A stretch of 57,521 bases of DNA from CAWEHT01 sp963808455 (GCA_963808455.1 CAWEHT010000155.1:1-57521); one strand, 5' to 3'; counted from the stretch's first letter, positions 36,985 to 47,260 are shown. Notes: generated from the letters alone by a model not told the origin. Made by a program: numbers and translations.

Positions 36985-37706
36985 GGCGCCAGCCAGCGCT
37001 GCAGACGATCGACGACGAAGTAGAGCAAGAGGCCGAGCAGGCTCATCGCCGCCACGCCCGCGTACATCTCGGGATAGGCCAGCCGCCCCCAGCTCTCGAC
37101 GATGATATAGTAGCCCAGGCCGGACGTCGTGGCAAAGGACTCGGCAAAAAACAGCACCGCGATGGCAGTGCCCACGCTGATACGCAGCGCTGTGAGCGCG
37201 GCGGGCACGGTGGCCGGCAAGTAGACGAAGCGGAAGAGCGCCCTCCGGCCCGCGCCCAGCGACCGCACCGAGTAAATCAGCTCCGGGCGCAGCGCGCTGG
37301 CTTCGTCGCGCACCACCACCAGGATCTGGAAAAAAAGCACCAGGAAGATGATGAAGATCTTGGAGCGCTCGGCGATGCCCAGGAAGAGCAGGATGATCGG
37401 CAGGAACACGATCTTGGGTATCGGGTAGAGGATATAGATGATCGGCGAGAACAGCCGGTTCAGCCGCGGGCTCTGCCCCAGGGCCAGCCCTGCGGGCACC
37501 CCGGTGGCCACCGCCAGGACCACGCTGGCGACCACGCGCCAGGCGCTGACCAGAAAGTGCCAGGCCAGGCCGTTCGGCAGGGCGTGCACGAAAGCCACGC
37601 CCACCGCAACGGGATCGGGCAGCACGTCAACGTGGACGATCAGCGCCACGATCTCCCAGACGGCCAGCAGCCCGGCGGCGGCCAGCGCCAGGTCACGCCG
37701 CTGCAT
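36963..37706 (-). CDS. ABC transporter permease, SsuC/TauC-like
   Basis: The 247-residue protein has six membrane helices (DLALAAAGLLAVWEIVALIV, AWRVVASVVLAVATGVPAG, LFSPIIYILYPIPKIVFLPI, IILLFLGIAERSKIFIIFLV, ALRISVGTAIAVLFFAES, AMSLLGLLLYFVVDRLQRWL). The EAA loop is present as RSLGAGRRALFRFVYLPATV. This is the BPD_transp_1 group used for sulfonate, nitrate, pyrimidine and riboflavin-type substrates. ATG 37706 overlaps the ATPase stop by 14 nt. Confidence 0.9.
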   Translation of the reverse strand: MQRRDLALAAAGLLAVWEIVALIVHVDVLPDPVAVGVAFVHALPNGLAWHFLVSAWRVVASVVLAVATGVPAGLALGQSPRLNRLFSPIIYILYPIPKIVFLPIILLFLGIAERSKIFIIFLVLFFQILVVVRDEASALRPELIYSVRSLGAGRRALFRFVYLPATVPAALTALRISVGTAIAVLFFAESFATTSGLGYYIIVESWGRLAYPEMYAGVAAMSLLGLLLYFVVDRLQRWLAPWMFIRG

Positions 37707-38502
37707 GGCGTTTGCCTTCCTCCGCCAGGACGTCGAGGGCGGATCGCAGCTCGCCGCAGCGCTCCAGAAAACCGGTCCGGCCCCGGTAGCCCGGTGAGCC
37801 GGCCTCGGGGTTCTCTATGACGCGCGCCTCACAGGCCGGCGGCCGGCCCAGCACGAGGATGCGCTGCCCGAGGTAAACGGCCTCGTCGATGCTGTGCGTC
37901 ACCAGCAGCGTGGTGACCGAGGTCTCACGGCGCAGCTCGGCCGTGAGCTGTTGCAGGTCCTCACGCGTCAGGGCGTCGAGCGACGAAAAAGGCTCGTCCA
38001 TCAGCAGCAGGTTGGGGTTCTGCAACAGGGAGCGGGCGATGGCCGTGCGCTGCCGCTGGCCGCCGCTGATCTGCGCCGGATACGCGTCCCGCAGCCCGGC
38101 GATGCCCAGGCGCTCCAACCACCGATCGACCTGATCGGGCGTGATGCCGGCCCGCGGGTAGGGACGCGGCCCGCTGCCGGCAGCCCTCTTGTGCCTGTAG
38201 AAGTGGCCCATGCGCATCACCAACGCCACATTTTCCCATACGGTGGCCCAGGGCAGCAAGCCGTAGTCTTGCAGGATCAGGCCGGTGCTGGCGAGCGGGC
38301 GGGCGACCGGATGGCCCAACACCAGGACCCGGCCGGCCTGCGGCTGGCGCAAGCCGGCGATCAGGTAGAGGAGCGTGCTCTTGCCGCAACCCGACGGCCC
38401 GATGATGGCCCACGCCTCGCCCGCTGCCACCCCCCAGCTGAAGCGCTCGAAGAGCGGCGGCCGGTCGGGATAGGCGAAGGTCATGCCCTCGATCTGGATC
38501 AT
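37693..38502 (-). CDS. ABC transporter ATPase, SsuB/TauB-like
   Basis: The start is ATG 38502 (MIQIEGMTFAYPDRPPLFER), overlapping the substrate-binding protein's stop by 4 nt. Walker A IIGPSGCGKSTLLYL, Q-loop LILQDYGLLPWATVWENV, signature AQISGGQRQRTAIARSL, Walker B LLLMDEPFSSLDALT and switch LLVTHSIDEAVYLGQR are all intact. 269 residues. Together with its neighbours it forms one complete importer. Confidence 0.93.
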   Translation of the reverse strand: MIQIEGMTFAYPDRPPLFERFSWGVAAGEAWAIIGPSGCGKSTLLYLIAGLRQPQAGRVLVLGHPVARPLASTGLILQDYGLLPWATVWENVALVMRMGHFYRHKRAAGSGPRPYPRAGITPDQVDRWLERLGIAGLRDAYPAQISGGQRQRTAIARSLLQNPNLLLMDEPFSSLDALTREDLQQLTAELRRETSVTTLLVTHSIDEAVYLGQRILVLGRPPACEARVIENPEAGSPGYRGRTGFLERCGELRSALDVLAEEGKRHAAA

Positions 38503-39467
38503 TGGGGCAGGTACGAGGAGTCCACCATATCGCTGTACGGGATGTCGCGAGCGATCAGGCCTTTTGCGCGCATCCACTGGACGACGTCGGCCATCTCCGC
38601 CGGGGTGGGCAGGCTCTTCGCCGGGAAGGGCGGCATTTTGAAGGTGCCCTGGATCGACTGCGGCACATTGCCCTTCTGGATCAGGACATCCTGATACTTG
38701 CTAGGGTGCGCGTTCAACTCTTTGACGGCTTCTTCCCAGGCGACCAGGAACTTCCGGACCGTGCCAGGTTTGTCGCGCAGCGTCTCCACACGGAAGCTGA
38801 GGTACGACTGCGAGTATTGCGGGAACGCCGAATCGTCGGCGATGAGGCGCGCGCCGCCGGCCTGGGCGCCCTGCCCCAGGGGGTCGGGCAGGGTGGCCGC
38901 CTTCAGATTGCCGTTCATCAGCTGCTCGAATCGCACGGGGATAGCCGTGACCTCGATCACATCGATGTCGGCCGGCGCCAGGCCCTGCGCCTGCAGCACG
39001 CGATCGGTCACGTACTGGATGACGGTGTTCTGGCTGATGCCTATCGGGATGCCCTTCAGGTCGGCCACGGACTTGATGGAGCCGTTGGGCGAAGCCAGGA
39101 TGCGGAACTGCGGCGCGTTGGGATAGGAGATGCGGGCTGTGCGCACGATCTTGATCTTGGGCGCCTCTTTGTCGAACAGCCCGACGGCCACGGCGTCGTT
39201 GACGACGCCATCGATCTGTCCGGTCTGGAGCAAAGCGTCACGCTCCTGCGCGCTTTTGGCCGTCACGAAGTTCACCTGGATGCCCTGGTCCTTGAAGTAG
39301 CCGTTTTGGTCCGCCACGTACAAAGGGATGACGTCCAGGATGGGCAAGAGCCCCATCTTGAGATGCGCGTCGTCGGCCGGGGAGGCAGGGGCAGAGCAGG
39401 ACGGCACGACAGCCGTGGCCAGGATCAGCAGGGCGCCCAGGATGGCGGCGCGATAGGGTTTATGCAA
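38499..39467 (-). CDS. ABC transporter substrate-binding lipoprotein, NMT1/THI5-like
   Basis: I choose TTG 39467 as start because GGAGG lies 9 nt upstream and the signal peptide begins right there (HKPYRAAILGALLILATAVV, then lipobox VPSC). The mature protein (LKMGLLPILDVIPLYVADQN, YFKDQGIQVNFVTAKSAQER, DLKGIPIGISQNTVIQYVTD, PVRFEQLMNGNLKAATLPDP) is an NMT1/SsuA-type binding protein. Related systems import aliphatic sulfonates, thiamine precursors or riboflavin. Its place among flavin-using UbiX/UbiD genes makes a flavin or quinone precursor an attractive guess, but this is only inference. Confidence 0.88.
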   Translation of the reverse strand: MHKPYRAAILGALLILATAVVPSCSAPASPADDAHLKMGLLPILDVIPLYVADQNGYFKDQGIQVNFVTAKSAQERDALLQTGQIDGVVNDAVAVGLFDKEAPKIKIVRTARISYPNAPQFRILASPNGSIKSVADLKGIPIGISQNTVIQYVTDRVLQAQGLAPADIDVIEVTAIPVRFEQLMNGNLKAATLPDPLGQGAQAGGARLIADDSAFPQYSQSYLSFRVETLRDKPGTVRKFLVAWEEAVKELNAHPSKYQDVLIQKGNVPQSIQGTFKMPPFPAKSLPTPAEMADVVQWMRAKGLIARDIPYSDMVDSSYLPQ

Positions 39468-39604
39468 GAATACCAACCTCCTTTTTTCATCTTGCTCCAA
39501 GATGCATTTGCGCTTTCCCCGCCCGCAACGGCGGCGGGGCGGGGCGCTCCTGCGAGGCAGTGGCCCGCACATGGCAGGGCCGGCCCGCCCGCAGACCCGG
39601 CAAC

Positions 39605-40450
39605 TCAGAAATGGAGCCCAAGCCAGGCTGCAACGAAGATCAGCACGCTGATGTAGCCGTTTACGTTGAAAAAGGCCAGGTTGAGGCGGCTGAGATCGTC
39701 AGGCTTCACCAGGCTATTTTCCCACCACAGCAGCGCGGCGACGCCCGCCGCGCCGATCCAGAAAGCCAGGCCCAGGTGCAGGGAAAGGCCCACGCCGGCG
39801 AGCGCCAGCAGGGTCAAGGCGTGATTGACTCTGGCCCAGCGCAGAGCCCGCGCGTTGCCGAAACAGGCCGGCACGGAGAACAGGCCTTCCGCCCGATCGA
39901 ACTCAGTATCCTGGCAGGCGTAGATGATGTCAAAACCGGCCATCCACAAGGTGACGGTCAGCCAGAGCAGCCAGGGCGCGGGATGGCTCAGGGAGCCGGT
40001 CACCGCGGCCCAGGCACCGGGCGCGGCCATGCCATCGGTGATGCCCAGCACCCAGTGGCTGGCCCAGGTGAAACGTTTGGTGTAGCTGTAGCCTGCCAGG
40101 AAGATGACGGCGCCGGGCAGCAGCTCGAGCACGAACCGGTTGAGCTGCCAGGCAGCTATGGCCAGCACGGCCAGCGCCGCGCCGGCCATGAGCCAGACGG
40201 GTCGCGGCGCGATGGCCCCCTGCGGCAGGGCGCGGTTGCGGGTGCGCGGGTTGCGCCCGTCATAAGCGCGGTCGACGAGGCGGTTCACGGCGAAGGCGAA
40301 GGTACGGGCCGCCGCCATGGCGACGGTGATCCAGAAGAACTTCGGCCAGCCGGGCCAGCCATGGGCCGCCAGCACCATGCCCAGGTAGGCAAAGGGCAAG
40401 GCGAAGATGGTATGTTCGAACTTGACCAGGTCCAGAAAGATCTTGCTTTT
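39605..40450 (-). CDS. UbiA-family prenyltransferase (MqnP/UbiA-like)
   Basis: About 280 residues with eight or nine membrane helices. The opening KIFLDLVKFEHTIFALPFAY is typical of UbiA proteins. The first Asp-rich motif is NRLVDRAYDGRNPRTRNRAL (NxxxDxxxD) and the second is DIIYACQDTEFDRAEGLFSV (DxxYxxxDxxxD), both needed to bind polyprenyl diphosphate via magnesium. The reading frame extends back into ubiD without a clear ATG/GTG/TTG near 40430-40450, so the start is not resolved. It couples a polyprenyl chain to an aromatic acid. The KFEHTIFALPFAY form resembles 4-hydroxybenzoate or 6-carboxy-naphthol (MqnP) enzymes. Confidence 0.9.
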   Translation of the reverse strand, partial: KSKIFLDLVKFEHTIFALPFAYLGMVLAAHGWPGWPKFFWITVAMAAARTFAFAVNRLVDRAYDGRNPRTRNRALPQGAIAPRPVWLMAGAALAVLAIAAWQLNRFVLELLPGAVIFLAGYSYTKRFTWASHWVLGITDGMAAPGAWAAVTGSLSHPAPWLLWLTVTLWMAGFDIIYACQDTEFDRAEGLFSVPACFGNARALRWARVNHALTLLALAGVGLSLHLGLAFWIGAAGVAALLWWENSLVKPDDLSRLNLAFFNVNGYISVLIFVAAWLGLHF

Positions 40451-40454
40451 CGGA

Positions 40455-41946
40455 TCACGATCCGGGACTCCGCAAGAGCTCTCCCAGCCCGTACTCTTCC
40501 CAGCGCCTGGCCACCAGATCGCGGATCGCTTCGGGCATGACGGCCTGCTCCGGCCAGGCGCGAGGATAGCCGTCGCGCGCACCCTTTGCCGTGGCGTCGA
40601 TGCCGATCTTGCCACCATACGCAAAGCGATACGAAGCGTGGTCGAGGGCGTCGGTCGGGCCTTCCTGAATGATCACGTCGTGCGCCCAATCGACGTTGCC
40701 GAACATCTGCCAGTAGGCCTCGGCGGTGTTCTGCACGTCGACCTCTTCGTCAAAGACCACGATGCACTTGGCGAGCATGAGCAGGCCCAATCCCCATAGG
40801 CCGTCGATCACCTTGCGGGCGTGGCCGGGGAAACGCTTGTGGATGCTCACCAGGACGAGGTTGTGGAAAATGCCTTCCGCCGGCATGTTAACGTCCACGA
40901 TCTCGCTGAGGAACAGGCGCATCAAGGGCAGGAAGAGGCGCTCGGTCGCCTTGCCCATCCAGTAGTCTTCCATGGGCGGGCGACCCACTACAGTGGCAGG
41001 GTAGATGGGCGCCTTGCGCCGGGTGATCGCCGTGATGTGCATGATGGGGTAGACGTCAACGGGCGTGTAGTAGCCCGTGTGGTCACCGAATGGCCCTTCG
41101 GGCCCCGATTCGGCCGGGTCCACGTAGCCCTCGATGACGATCTCGGCGTCGGCGGGCACTTCCAGGGGTTGCGTTACGCACTTGACCAGCCGCACCGGGC
41201 TGCGGCGTAGCCAACCGGCCAACAGGAACTCGTCGATACCGGGCGGCAATGGGGCCGAGCCGCTCCAGATCGTGGCCGGGTCGCCGCCCAGGCTCACGGC
41301 CACCGGCATGCAGGCGGCGCCGATCTCCTGTGCCACCCGCTGGCTCGGCCCCGCCCTTGTGCAGCTGCCAGTGCATGCCGAGGGTGTGGTCGTCCTGCAC
41401 CGGCAGGCGATACATGCCGACGTTGCGGATGCCCCGGGCCGGGTCGCGGGTGATGACGGTCGGCAAAGTGATGTAGCGCCCACCGTCCTTCGGCCAGCAC
41501 TGCAGGATCGGCAGTTCCGCCAGGCCGGCCTGCTCCCCGGCCAGCACTACCTCCTCGGCCGGCGCATGGCTCACCAGGTGCGGCCTTAGCCCCACGCTCC
41601 GCAGCGCACCCCATAGCTCGCCGGCCCTGTCGAGCATCGGGGCCGGCCGCGCGGCAGGTCCGGCCTGAGCAAGGCCCCGAGGTCGTCGGCCAGCTGGTTC
41701 AGGTCTTCCACGCCCGAGGGCCCAGGCCATGCGCCGGGCCGAGCCGAAGGCGTTGATCAGGACCGGGATCGCCGAGCCCTCGACATTCTCGAAGAGCAAC
41801 GCTTTGTTCGAGACTGCCGGCCCCTTGGCGACCCGGTCTGCGATGGCGCTGATCTCCAGCGTTGCGCTGACCGGTGCGCTGACCCGCACCAGCTCGCCCG
41901 CTCTTTCCAGGCGGGCCAGGAACGCTCTCAAGTCACGATAGGCCAT
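40455..41946 (-). CDS. ubiD: UbiD-family prFMN-dependent decarboxylase (frameshifted)
   Basis: The start is ATG 41946 (MAYRDLRAFLARLERAGELV). The N-terminal domain runs SAIADRVAKGPAVSNKALLF, ENVEGSAIPVLINAFGSARR. Two nearby indels (about 41725 and 41650) and a third near 41342 break the frame, but the pieces join in order: GGRYITLPTVITRDPARGIR, VGMYRLPVQDDHTLGMHWQL, then VAQEIGAACMPVAVSLGGDP, AEIVIEGYVDPAESGPEGPF and FGDHTGYYTPVDVYPIMHIT. The E-x-P-(x)n-EGPFGDHTGYY block is the prFMN/metal active-site region. About 490 residues, normal for UbiD. Works with ubiX and ubiA in quinone ring decarboxylation. Confidence 0.92.
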
Positions 41947-42016
41947 GCTCACTCGTCTTCGCACCCTGCCTGCGACAGCTCCAGAAACACGAGTTCCAGG
42001 ATCAACAAGCCCGCCC

Positions 42017-43124
42017 TCACTGGCCCTTCTCGTACGGCTTGCCGTCGGCTGCCGGTGCCACGGCCCGGCCAACGACCCCGGTCAGCACGATGATGGTCAA
42101 CAGATAGGGCAGCATCTGCGGGATCTGCGATGGGATATCGGGCCGGAAAATGGAGATCGTCGCCGTGGCGCTGTTGCCGAGGCCGAAGATGAAAGCGCCC
42201 AGCATGGCCCCGAACGGCGTCCACTTGCCGAAGATCATGGCTGCCAGGCCGATGAAGCCCAGGCCGTTCGTCATCTCCGGGCTAAAGACGTTCGACCGCC
42301 TCGAGCGTGAACCACACGCCGCCCAACCCGGCGATCAGGCTGCCGACCAGCACGTTGATGTAACGCGTGCGGATGACGTTGATGCCCAGCGTGTCGGCTG
42401 CCAACGGGTGCTCGCTGACCGCCCGGCAGCGCAGGCCCCAGCGTGTGCGAAACAGCATGAGGTGGATCCCGATGGCCGTCAGGAGCATAATATAGGTGAG
42501 CGGCTTCTGCTGGAACAGGATCGGGCCGATCACGGGGATCTGCGAGAGCAGCGGCAAGTTGAAGATGGGGAATGTGCCCGGCCCGGCCGGCAGGTTCTGC
42601 GACAGGAACTGCCGGTACATGTACCCGGTGACGCCCGGCGCCAGTATGTTGATCACCGTGCCGCTGATGATCTGGTCGATCTTGAAGCGGATCGAAGCCC
42701 ATGCGTGGAGTGCCCCCAGCAGCAACGCGGAAGCCATGCCGGCGAGCACGGCCAGCCAGCGGCTGAGATCGCCGGCCGCCGTCGGTCCCATGGTCCGTTG
42801 CAGCGCCTGGAAGACGAACAGGTTGGTGGCGTAGCCGACCATGGCCGCGGTGAGCATCTGGCCCTCGATGCCGATGTTGACCACGCCCGCGCGTTCGCAG
42901 ACGACGCCGCAGAACGGGGCGAAGGCGATCGGCGTGGCCTCGCGCAGCGTCTGATTCAGCGTATCGACCACACACTTCGATTCGCAGCGGCCGGAGATGA
43001 CCAGGTTGAGCAGCCACCAGGCCGCCGTCAGGCCGAAGGCGACGAAAAGCGCCGTCACCCACCAGGATGTGGAGGGCGCCCCGCCGGTCCGCCGCCGGGC
43101 CAAGGGTTCGGTTGTGGCGGCCAT
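42017..43124 (-). CDS. BMP-type nucleoside ABC transporter permease 2 (frameshifted)
   Basis: ATG 43124 follows the permease 1 stop by one base. The protein (YufQ/NupQ-like) reads CVVDTLNQTLREATPIAFAP, GVVCERAGVVNIGIEGQMLT, KIDQIISGTVINILAPGVTG and AAGT-type helices. An indel near 42285 is followed by MTNGLGFIGLAAMIFGKWTP, GAMLGAFIFGLGNS and the C-terminal helix LLTIIVLTGVVG. The GxxNIGxEGQML and NGxGFIGLAxxIFGxW motifs define the BPD_transp_2 permeases of nucleoside importers. Full length about 365 residues. Confidence 0.9.
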
Positions 43125-43125
43125 A

Positions 43126-44501
43126 TCAGCCTCCTCCCCAACCGCGGGTCAGCGGTGCTTCTTCTCCCTCTCGCCCGGCTCGCATGCGGTAGAGCCAGCG
43201 CACCATCGCCGGCGCTGCCACAAAGAGCAACACCAGCGCCTGGATCAGCGAGATCACGTACTTCGAAACGCCCGAGTTCAGCTCCATCAGGTCCGACCCG
43301 TTGCGCAGGGCGCCGAAAAGGAAGGCGGATGCCAGGATGCCGAAAGGATTGTTTTTGCCCAGCAAGGCCACGGCGATGCTGTCGAAGCCGTAGCCGCTCG
43401 AGAAAAAGAGCGGCAGGCAACGGCAGGTCGAGACCCCCAGCACTTCGATCGTGCCGGCTATGCCGGCCAGCGCGCCCGAGATGCCCATGGCCAGGACGAT
43501 ATTGCGTGTGATATTGATGCCCGCGTAGCACGCTGCGGAGGGGTTGGCGCCCACGGTGCGGAGCTCGAAACCGATCTTGGTGCGCCACAGGAACCACCAG
43601 ACGGCGACTGCGGCGCCGATGGCCATCAAGATGCCGATGTGCATCCGATCATAGGGATCGGTGAACGGCCACCAGGCACGGGTCAGAGCCGGCAGGCCCA
43701 CGAAAGCTACCAGGCCGGCCAGGGCGGCGATCCCGATCTGCGCCGGGCGGCGCTTCCCCGCGGGCACCGGCGGGTTGCCACGTTGGACCGGCCCTGCCAC
43801 CAACGCACCAGCAGCCAGGCCACGAAAGCGACCACCAGCGCGACGGCCAGGGCGTTGAGCGGGTCCTGCAGCCGGTGTGGGATCTCGGCGAAAGTCCAGA
43901 CCTGTGCATTGGGGTCGACAGCCTGCGTCTGCACCTCGTTCTTGCCCGGAGCCCGCAGCGGGCCGCTGAGCATCAGCTCGGTGAACCGGAATGCGACATA
44001 GTTGAGCATGATCGTGTTGATGACTTCGTGCGCACCGGTCTTGGCCTTCAGGTAGCCGGGGATGGCCGCCCAGATCCCGCCGCCGATCGCGCCGGCCAGG
44101 AGCGTCAGCGGCAGCAGGATGATGGCCGGCAGCCCGTGCACGGCCTGGCCGAACCACGCGGCGCTGAGGGCGCCTATGTCGAACTGGCCCTCGACCCCGA
44201 TGTTGAACAGGCCGGTCTTGAAACCGACGGCTACGCCCAGCGCCAGCCAGATGTAAGGCCCGGTGGCCACCAACGACTCGGACAGCCCGCGTTTTTGGAG
44301 GAACGCGCCCTGTACGAGGCCCGCATAAGCCTGGCCGACGGTTGCCAGGCTGCCGCTCGTGATCCAGATCACCAGGCCACCGAGGACGAAAGCGCTCACG
44401 ATGGCCAGCGCGGGCATGGCCATGGCGTCGAGCAGGCGCCGCCACCAGGGGCGGCCACGCTCCGGCCGGGCCAGCGTACCGGCTGTGACGGTGCTAGACA
44501 T
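43126..44501 (-). CDS. BMP-type nucleoside ABC transporter permease 1 (frameshifted)
   Basis: ATG 44501 lies inside the ATPase stop region (8-nt overlap). First frame: LATVGQAYAGLVQGAFL, YIWLALGVAVGFKTGLFNIG, EGQFDIGALSAAWFGQAVHG, GAHEVINTIMLNYVAFRFTE. After an indel near 43770 the other frame continues IGIAALAGLVAFVGLPALTR, TKIGFELRTVGANPSAACYA, GINITRNIVLAMGISGALAG and GYGFDSIAVALLGKNNPFGI. These are the YufP/NupP-like features (FNIGxEGQF, GxGFDxIAVALLG). About 455 residues, 8-10 helices. Confidence 0.9.
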
Positions 44502-46042
44502 GGGCCTCCTCCTTCGTCACGCCTGCCATCAGGAGCCCCAGCTCCTCGCGCGTCGCCGTTGGGGCATCCAGGGTCGCGAGGATGTGCCCTTTGTACATGA
44601 CGGCGATCCGGTCGGCAAGGCTCATGATCTCGTCCAGCTCGGCGCTGATGAGCAACACGGCCGCGCCGGTGTCGCGCGCGGCCACGATGCGGCTGTGGAT
44701 GAACTCGATGCTGCCGACGTCCAGGCCGACGCGTCGGCTGGCTGGCGATCAGCAGACGCACCGGGCGCGACAGCTCGCGGGCCACGATCACCTTTTGCTG
44801 GTTGCCCCCGGAGAGCGAGCCGGCGCTCGTCATGATGCTGGGGGTCCGGATGTCAAAAGTGCGCACCAGCTCGGCCGCGTGGCTCTCGATGGCCGCGTAG
44901 TCCAGCTCGACCCTGCCCGAGAAGGGCGGCTGATAATAGTTGCACAGCACCAGGTTGTCCCGGACGGGGAAAGGCAGGACCAGGCCGTGTTTCTGCCGGT
45001 CTTCGGGTACGTGCGAGGTCCCTGCCTGGGTGACGGCGCGGGGCGTCGCGTGCGTCGTATCCTGCCCCAGGATCGTCACCCGTCCTGATGCCACTTTGCG
45101 CAGCCCGGTCAGCGCCTCGGCCAGCTCGGTCTGGCCGTTGCCCTGGACACCTGCCAGGCCGAGGATCTCGCCCGCCCTGACCTCGAACGAAACGCCATCC
45201 AGCACCATGTGCTGGCGATCGTCCAGGGCCCGGAGGTCTTCCACCCGCAGCCGGACTTCGCCCGGCCGCGCCTCTGACTTGTCGATCTGCAAGATGACCT
45301 TGCGCCCGACCATCAACTCGGCCAGCAAGTCGGTCGTGGCCTCGCCGGGCTGGAGCGTGCCCATCATCTCGCCGCCGCGCATCACGCTGATGCGGTCCGC
45401 CACCTCGAACACTTCGCGCAGCTTGTGTGTGATGAAGACGAGCGATTTGCCCTGCCGCGCCATCGAGCGCATGATCACGAACAGCTCGTCCGCCTCCTGG
45501 GGCGTCAACACGGCGGTCGGCTCGTCCAGGATCAGGATGTCGGCGGCCCGATACAACGCCTTCACGATCTCCACACGCTGCTGCGCGCCGACGGGCAGGT
45601 CCTTGATGTAGGCGTCGGGGTCAACGTCGAGCCCATACTGGCTGCTCAGCTCGCGTATGCGCCGGGCAGCCGAGCGCCGGTCGAGCACTGCCAACCCGCC
45701 GAGCGGCCTGGTCACTGCTACCAACGATTCCTGCCCCAGCATGATGTTTTCGGTTACGGTCAGGGGCGGGATGAGCATGAAATGCTGGTGCACCATGCCG
45801 ATCCCGTGGGCGATAGCGTCGTGCGGGGTCTCGATCAGCACCGGGCTGCCGTTCACGCAGATCTCGCCGGCGTCGGGCTGGTACAGGCCGTACAGGATAT
45901 TCATGAGGGTCGATTTGCCAGCGCCATTCTCTCCCAGCAGCGCGTGGATCTCGCCCTTCATGAGGTCGAAGCTTACGTCATTGTTGGCCAGCACACCGGG
46001 GAAACGCTTGGTGACGTGGCTGGCTTGCAGAGCCAGTGTCAT
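44494..46042 (-). CDS. BMP-type nucleoside ABC transporter ATPase, two ABC domains (frameshifted)
   Basis: ATG 46042 (MTLALQASHVTKRFPGVLAN). Domain 1: Walker A ALLGENGAGKSTLMNILYGL, Q-loop VHQHFMLIPPLTVTEN, signature LPVGAQQRVEIVKALYR, Walker B ILILDEPTAVLTPQEAD, His-switch VFITHKLREVFEVADR. Domain 2 has a degenerate Walker A (GLAGVQGNGQTELAEALTGL) and the signature SLSGGNQQKVIVARELSR. An indel near 44730 separates ASQPTR from GLDVGSIEFIHSRIV and the ending GVTKEEAHV. This is the RbsA/YufO-like tandem ATPase (~515 residues) that drives the two permeases. Confidence 0.92.
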
Positions 46043-46120
46043 GGATGTACTCCACGAATGGTTGGAAGGCTTCCCCCTGCGGGGTCTTCGTGGCCGAACT
46101 TGCGCTCCCGCACTACAAAT

Positions 46121-46151
46121 AAGGGTGCTGTACCGCCGGCACAGCACCCTT
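46121..46151 (-). terminator. Hairpin between BMP gene and ABC ATPase (attenuator-like terminator)
   Basis: An 11-bp perfect stem AAGGGTGCTGT / ACAGCACCCTT encloses a 9-nt loop, 20 nt after the BMP stop. The following minus-strand sequence ATTTG is a weak U-tract. Position suggests partial termination so that the binding protein is made in excess over the membrane parts. Confidence 0.65.
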
Positions 46152-46171
46152 CCCTGGCGAGCCCCGATAGA

Positions 46172-47260
46172 TCAGGGCTTGTAGCCGGTGGTGATCGAGC
46201 CGTCCTTCAGCCCGGCGGTGGCCGCCGTGACCTTGTCCTTTACGCTCTGCGGGACCTTGCTGTCCCAGTCGTGGTACGGCGCCAAGCCCACGCCGCCGTT
46301 CTGGATGTTGGCCGTGAGGACGCCGGCCTTGTCCTGGCCAGTCTTGACCAGTTTCAGGTAGTTCTCGACGGCTGCATCGACGTTCTTCATGGCGCTGGTA
46401 ACCAGGGCGCCCTTGACTTCCGGATAGGTCAGGTACTGGTCGACGTCCACGCCGATAGCCGTGAGGCCCTTGTCATTGGCGGCCTTCAGGCCGCCGTTTC
46501 CGGTGTTCCCACCGGCGCCAAAGACCACATCGCAGCCCTGGCCGATCATGGACAGGCCGGCTTCGCCGCCCTGGGCCGGATCGGTGAACGACGGCACATA
46601 GACGTGCAGGGTCTGGGCCTTCGGGTTCATCCACTTGGCGCCGCTCTCATAGCCGGTCACGTACCTTACGACGGGCGGGATTTCCATGCCCGCGACGGTG
46701 CAGACCGTGCCCGACTTGCTAATGCCGGCCGCGACCACGCCGGCCAGGAAGCCCACCTGGTCTTCCTGGAACATCAGGCTGGTGACGTTGGTAAGGCCGC
46801 CATCGCTGTAGCAGTCCTTCTTGGTCTCGTCGCAAGGCTTGGCGCCCTTGGTGGGGCTGTAGGAGTTGTCGATGATGGCGAACTTGATCTTGGGGTACTG
46901 CTGAGACTTGGCTGCGGTGGCGTCGGCCATCAGGAAGCCCACCGTGATGATGACGTCATAGTTCTCGCTGGCGAACTCGTCGATGTTCTTCTCGTAGTCT
47001 GTTGGCTGCTTCGACTCCACGAACTTGGCGTCGATGCCGCCCAGGTCTTGCACGGCTTTCTGCACGCCGGCCCACGCCGACTGGTTGAAGGATTTGTCGT
47101 TGACGCCACCCGTATCGGTGACGAGGCCGACTTTCAGGTTGGCTGTGGGGGTTGAACCGCCCGCTGCGGGGGCTGCGGGGGCAGCCGGTTGTGCACAAGC
47201 GGCCAACAGGGTAGCGAGGACGACCAGGACACTCAGGGCAACGATCGTGCGCCTACGCAT
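46172..47260 (-). CDS. BMP-family nucleoside-binding lipoprotein (PnrA/Med-like)
   Basis: The 362-residue lipoprotein has signal MRRRTIVALSVLVVLATLLA with lipobox LAAC, then an Ala/Pro linker. Mature domain: KVGLVTDTGGVNDKSFNQSA, KFVESKQPTDYEKNIDEFAS, YDVIITVGFLMADATAAKSQ, TSLMFQEDQVGFLAGVVAAG and GQGCDVVFGAGGNTGNGGLK, AIGVDVDQY. The D-x-GG-x-NDxSFNQ and FxxxEGxYLxG-like patterns identify the BMP/PnrA family, which binds purine nucleosides. It is the first gene of the transporter operon, intact. Confidence 0.95.
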   Translation of the reverse strand: MRRRTIVALSVLVVLATLLAACAQPAAPAAPAAGGSTPTANLKVGLVTDTGGVNDKSFNQSAWAGVQKAVQDLGGIDAKFVESKQPTDYEKNIDEFASENYDVIITVGFLMADATAAKSQQYPKIKFAIIDNSYSPTKGAKPCDETKKDCYSDGGLTNVTSLMFQEDQVGFLAGVVAAGISKSGTVCTVAGMEIPPVVRYVTGYESGAKWMNPKAQTLHVYVPSFTDPAQGGEAGLSMIGQGCDVVFGAGGNTGNGGLKAANDKGLTAIGVDVDQYLTYPEVKGALVTSAMKNVDAAVENYLKLVKTGQDKAGVLTANIQNGGVGLAPYHDWDSKVPQSVKDKVTAATAGLKDGSITTGYKP

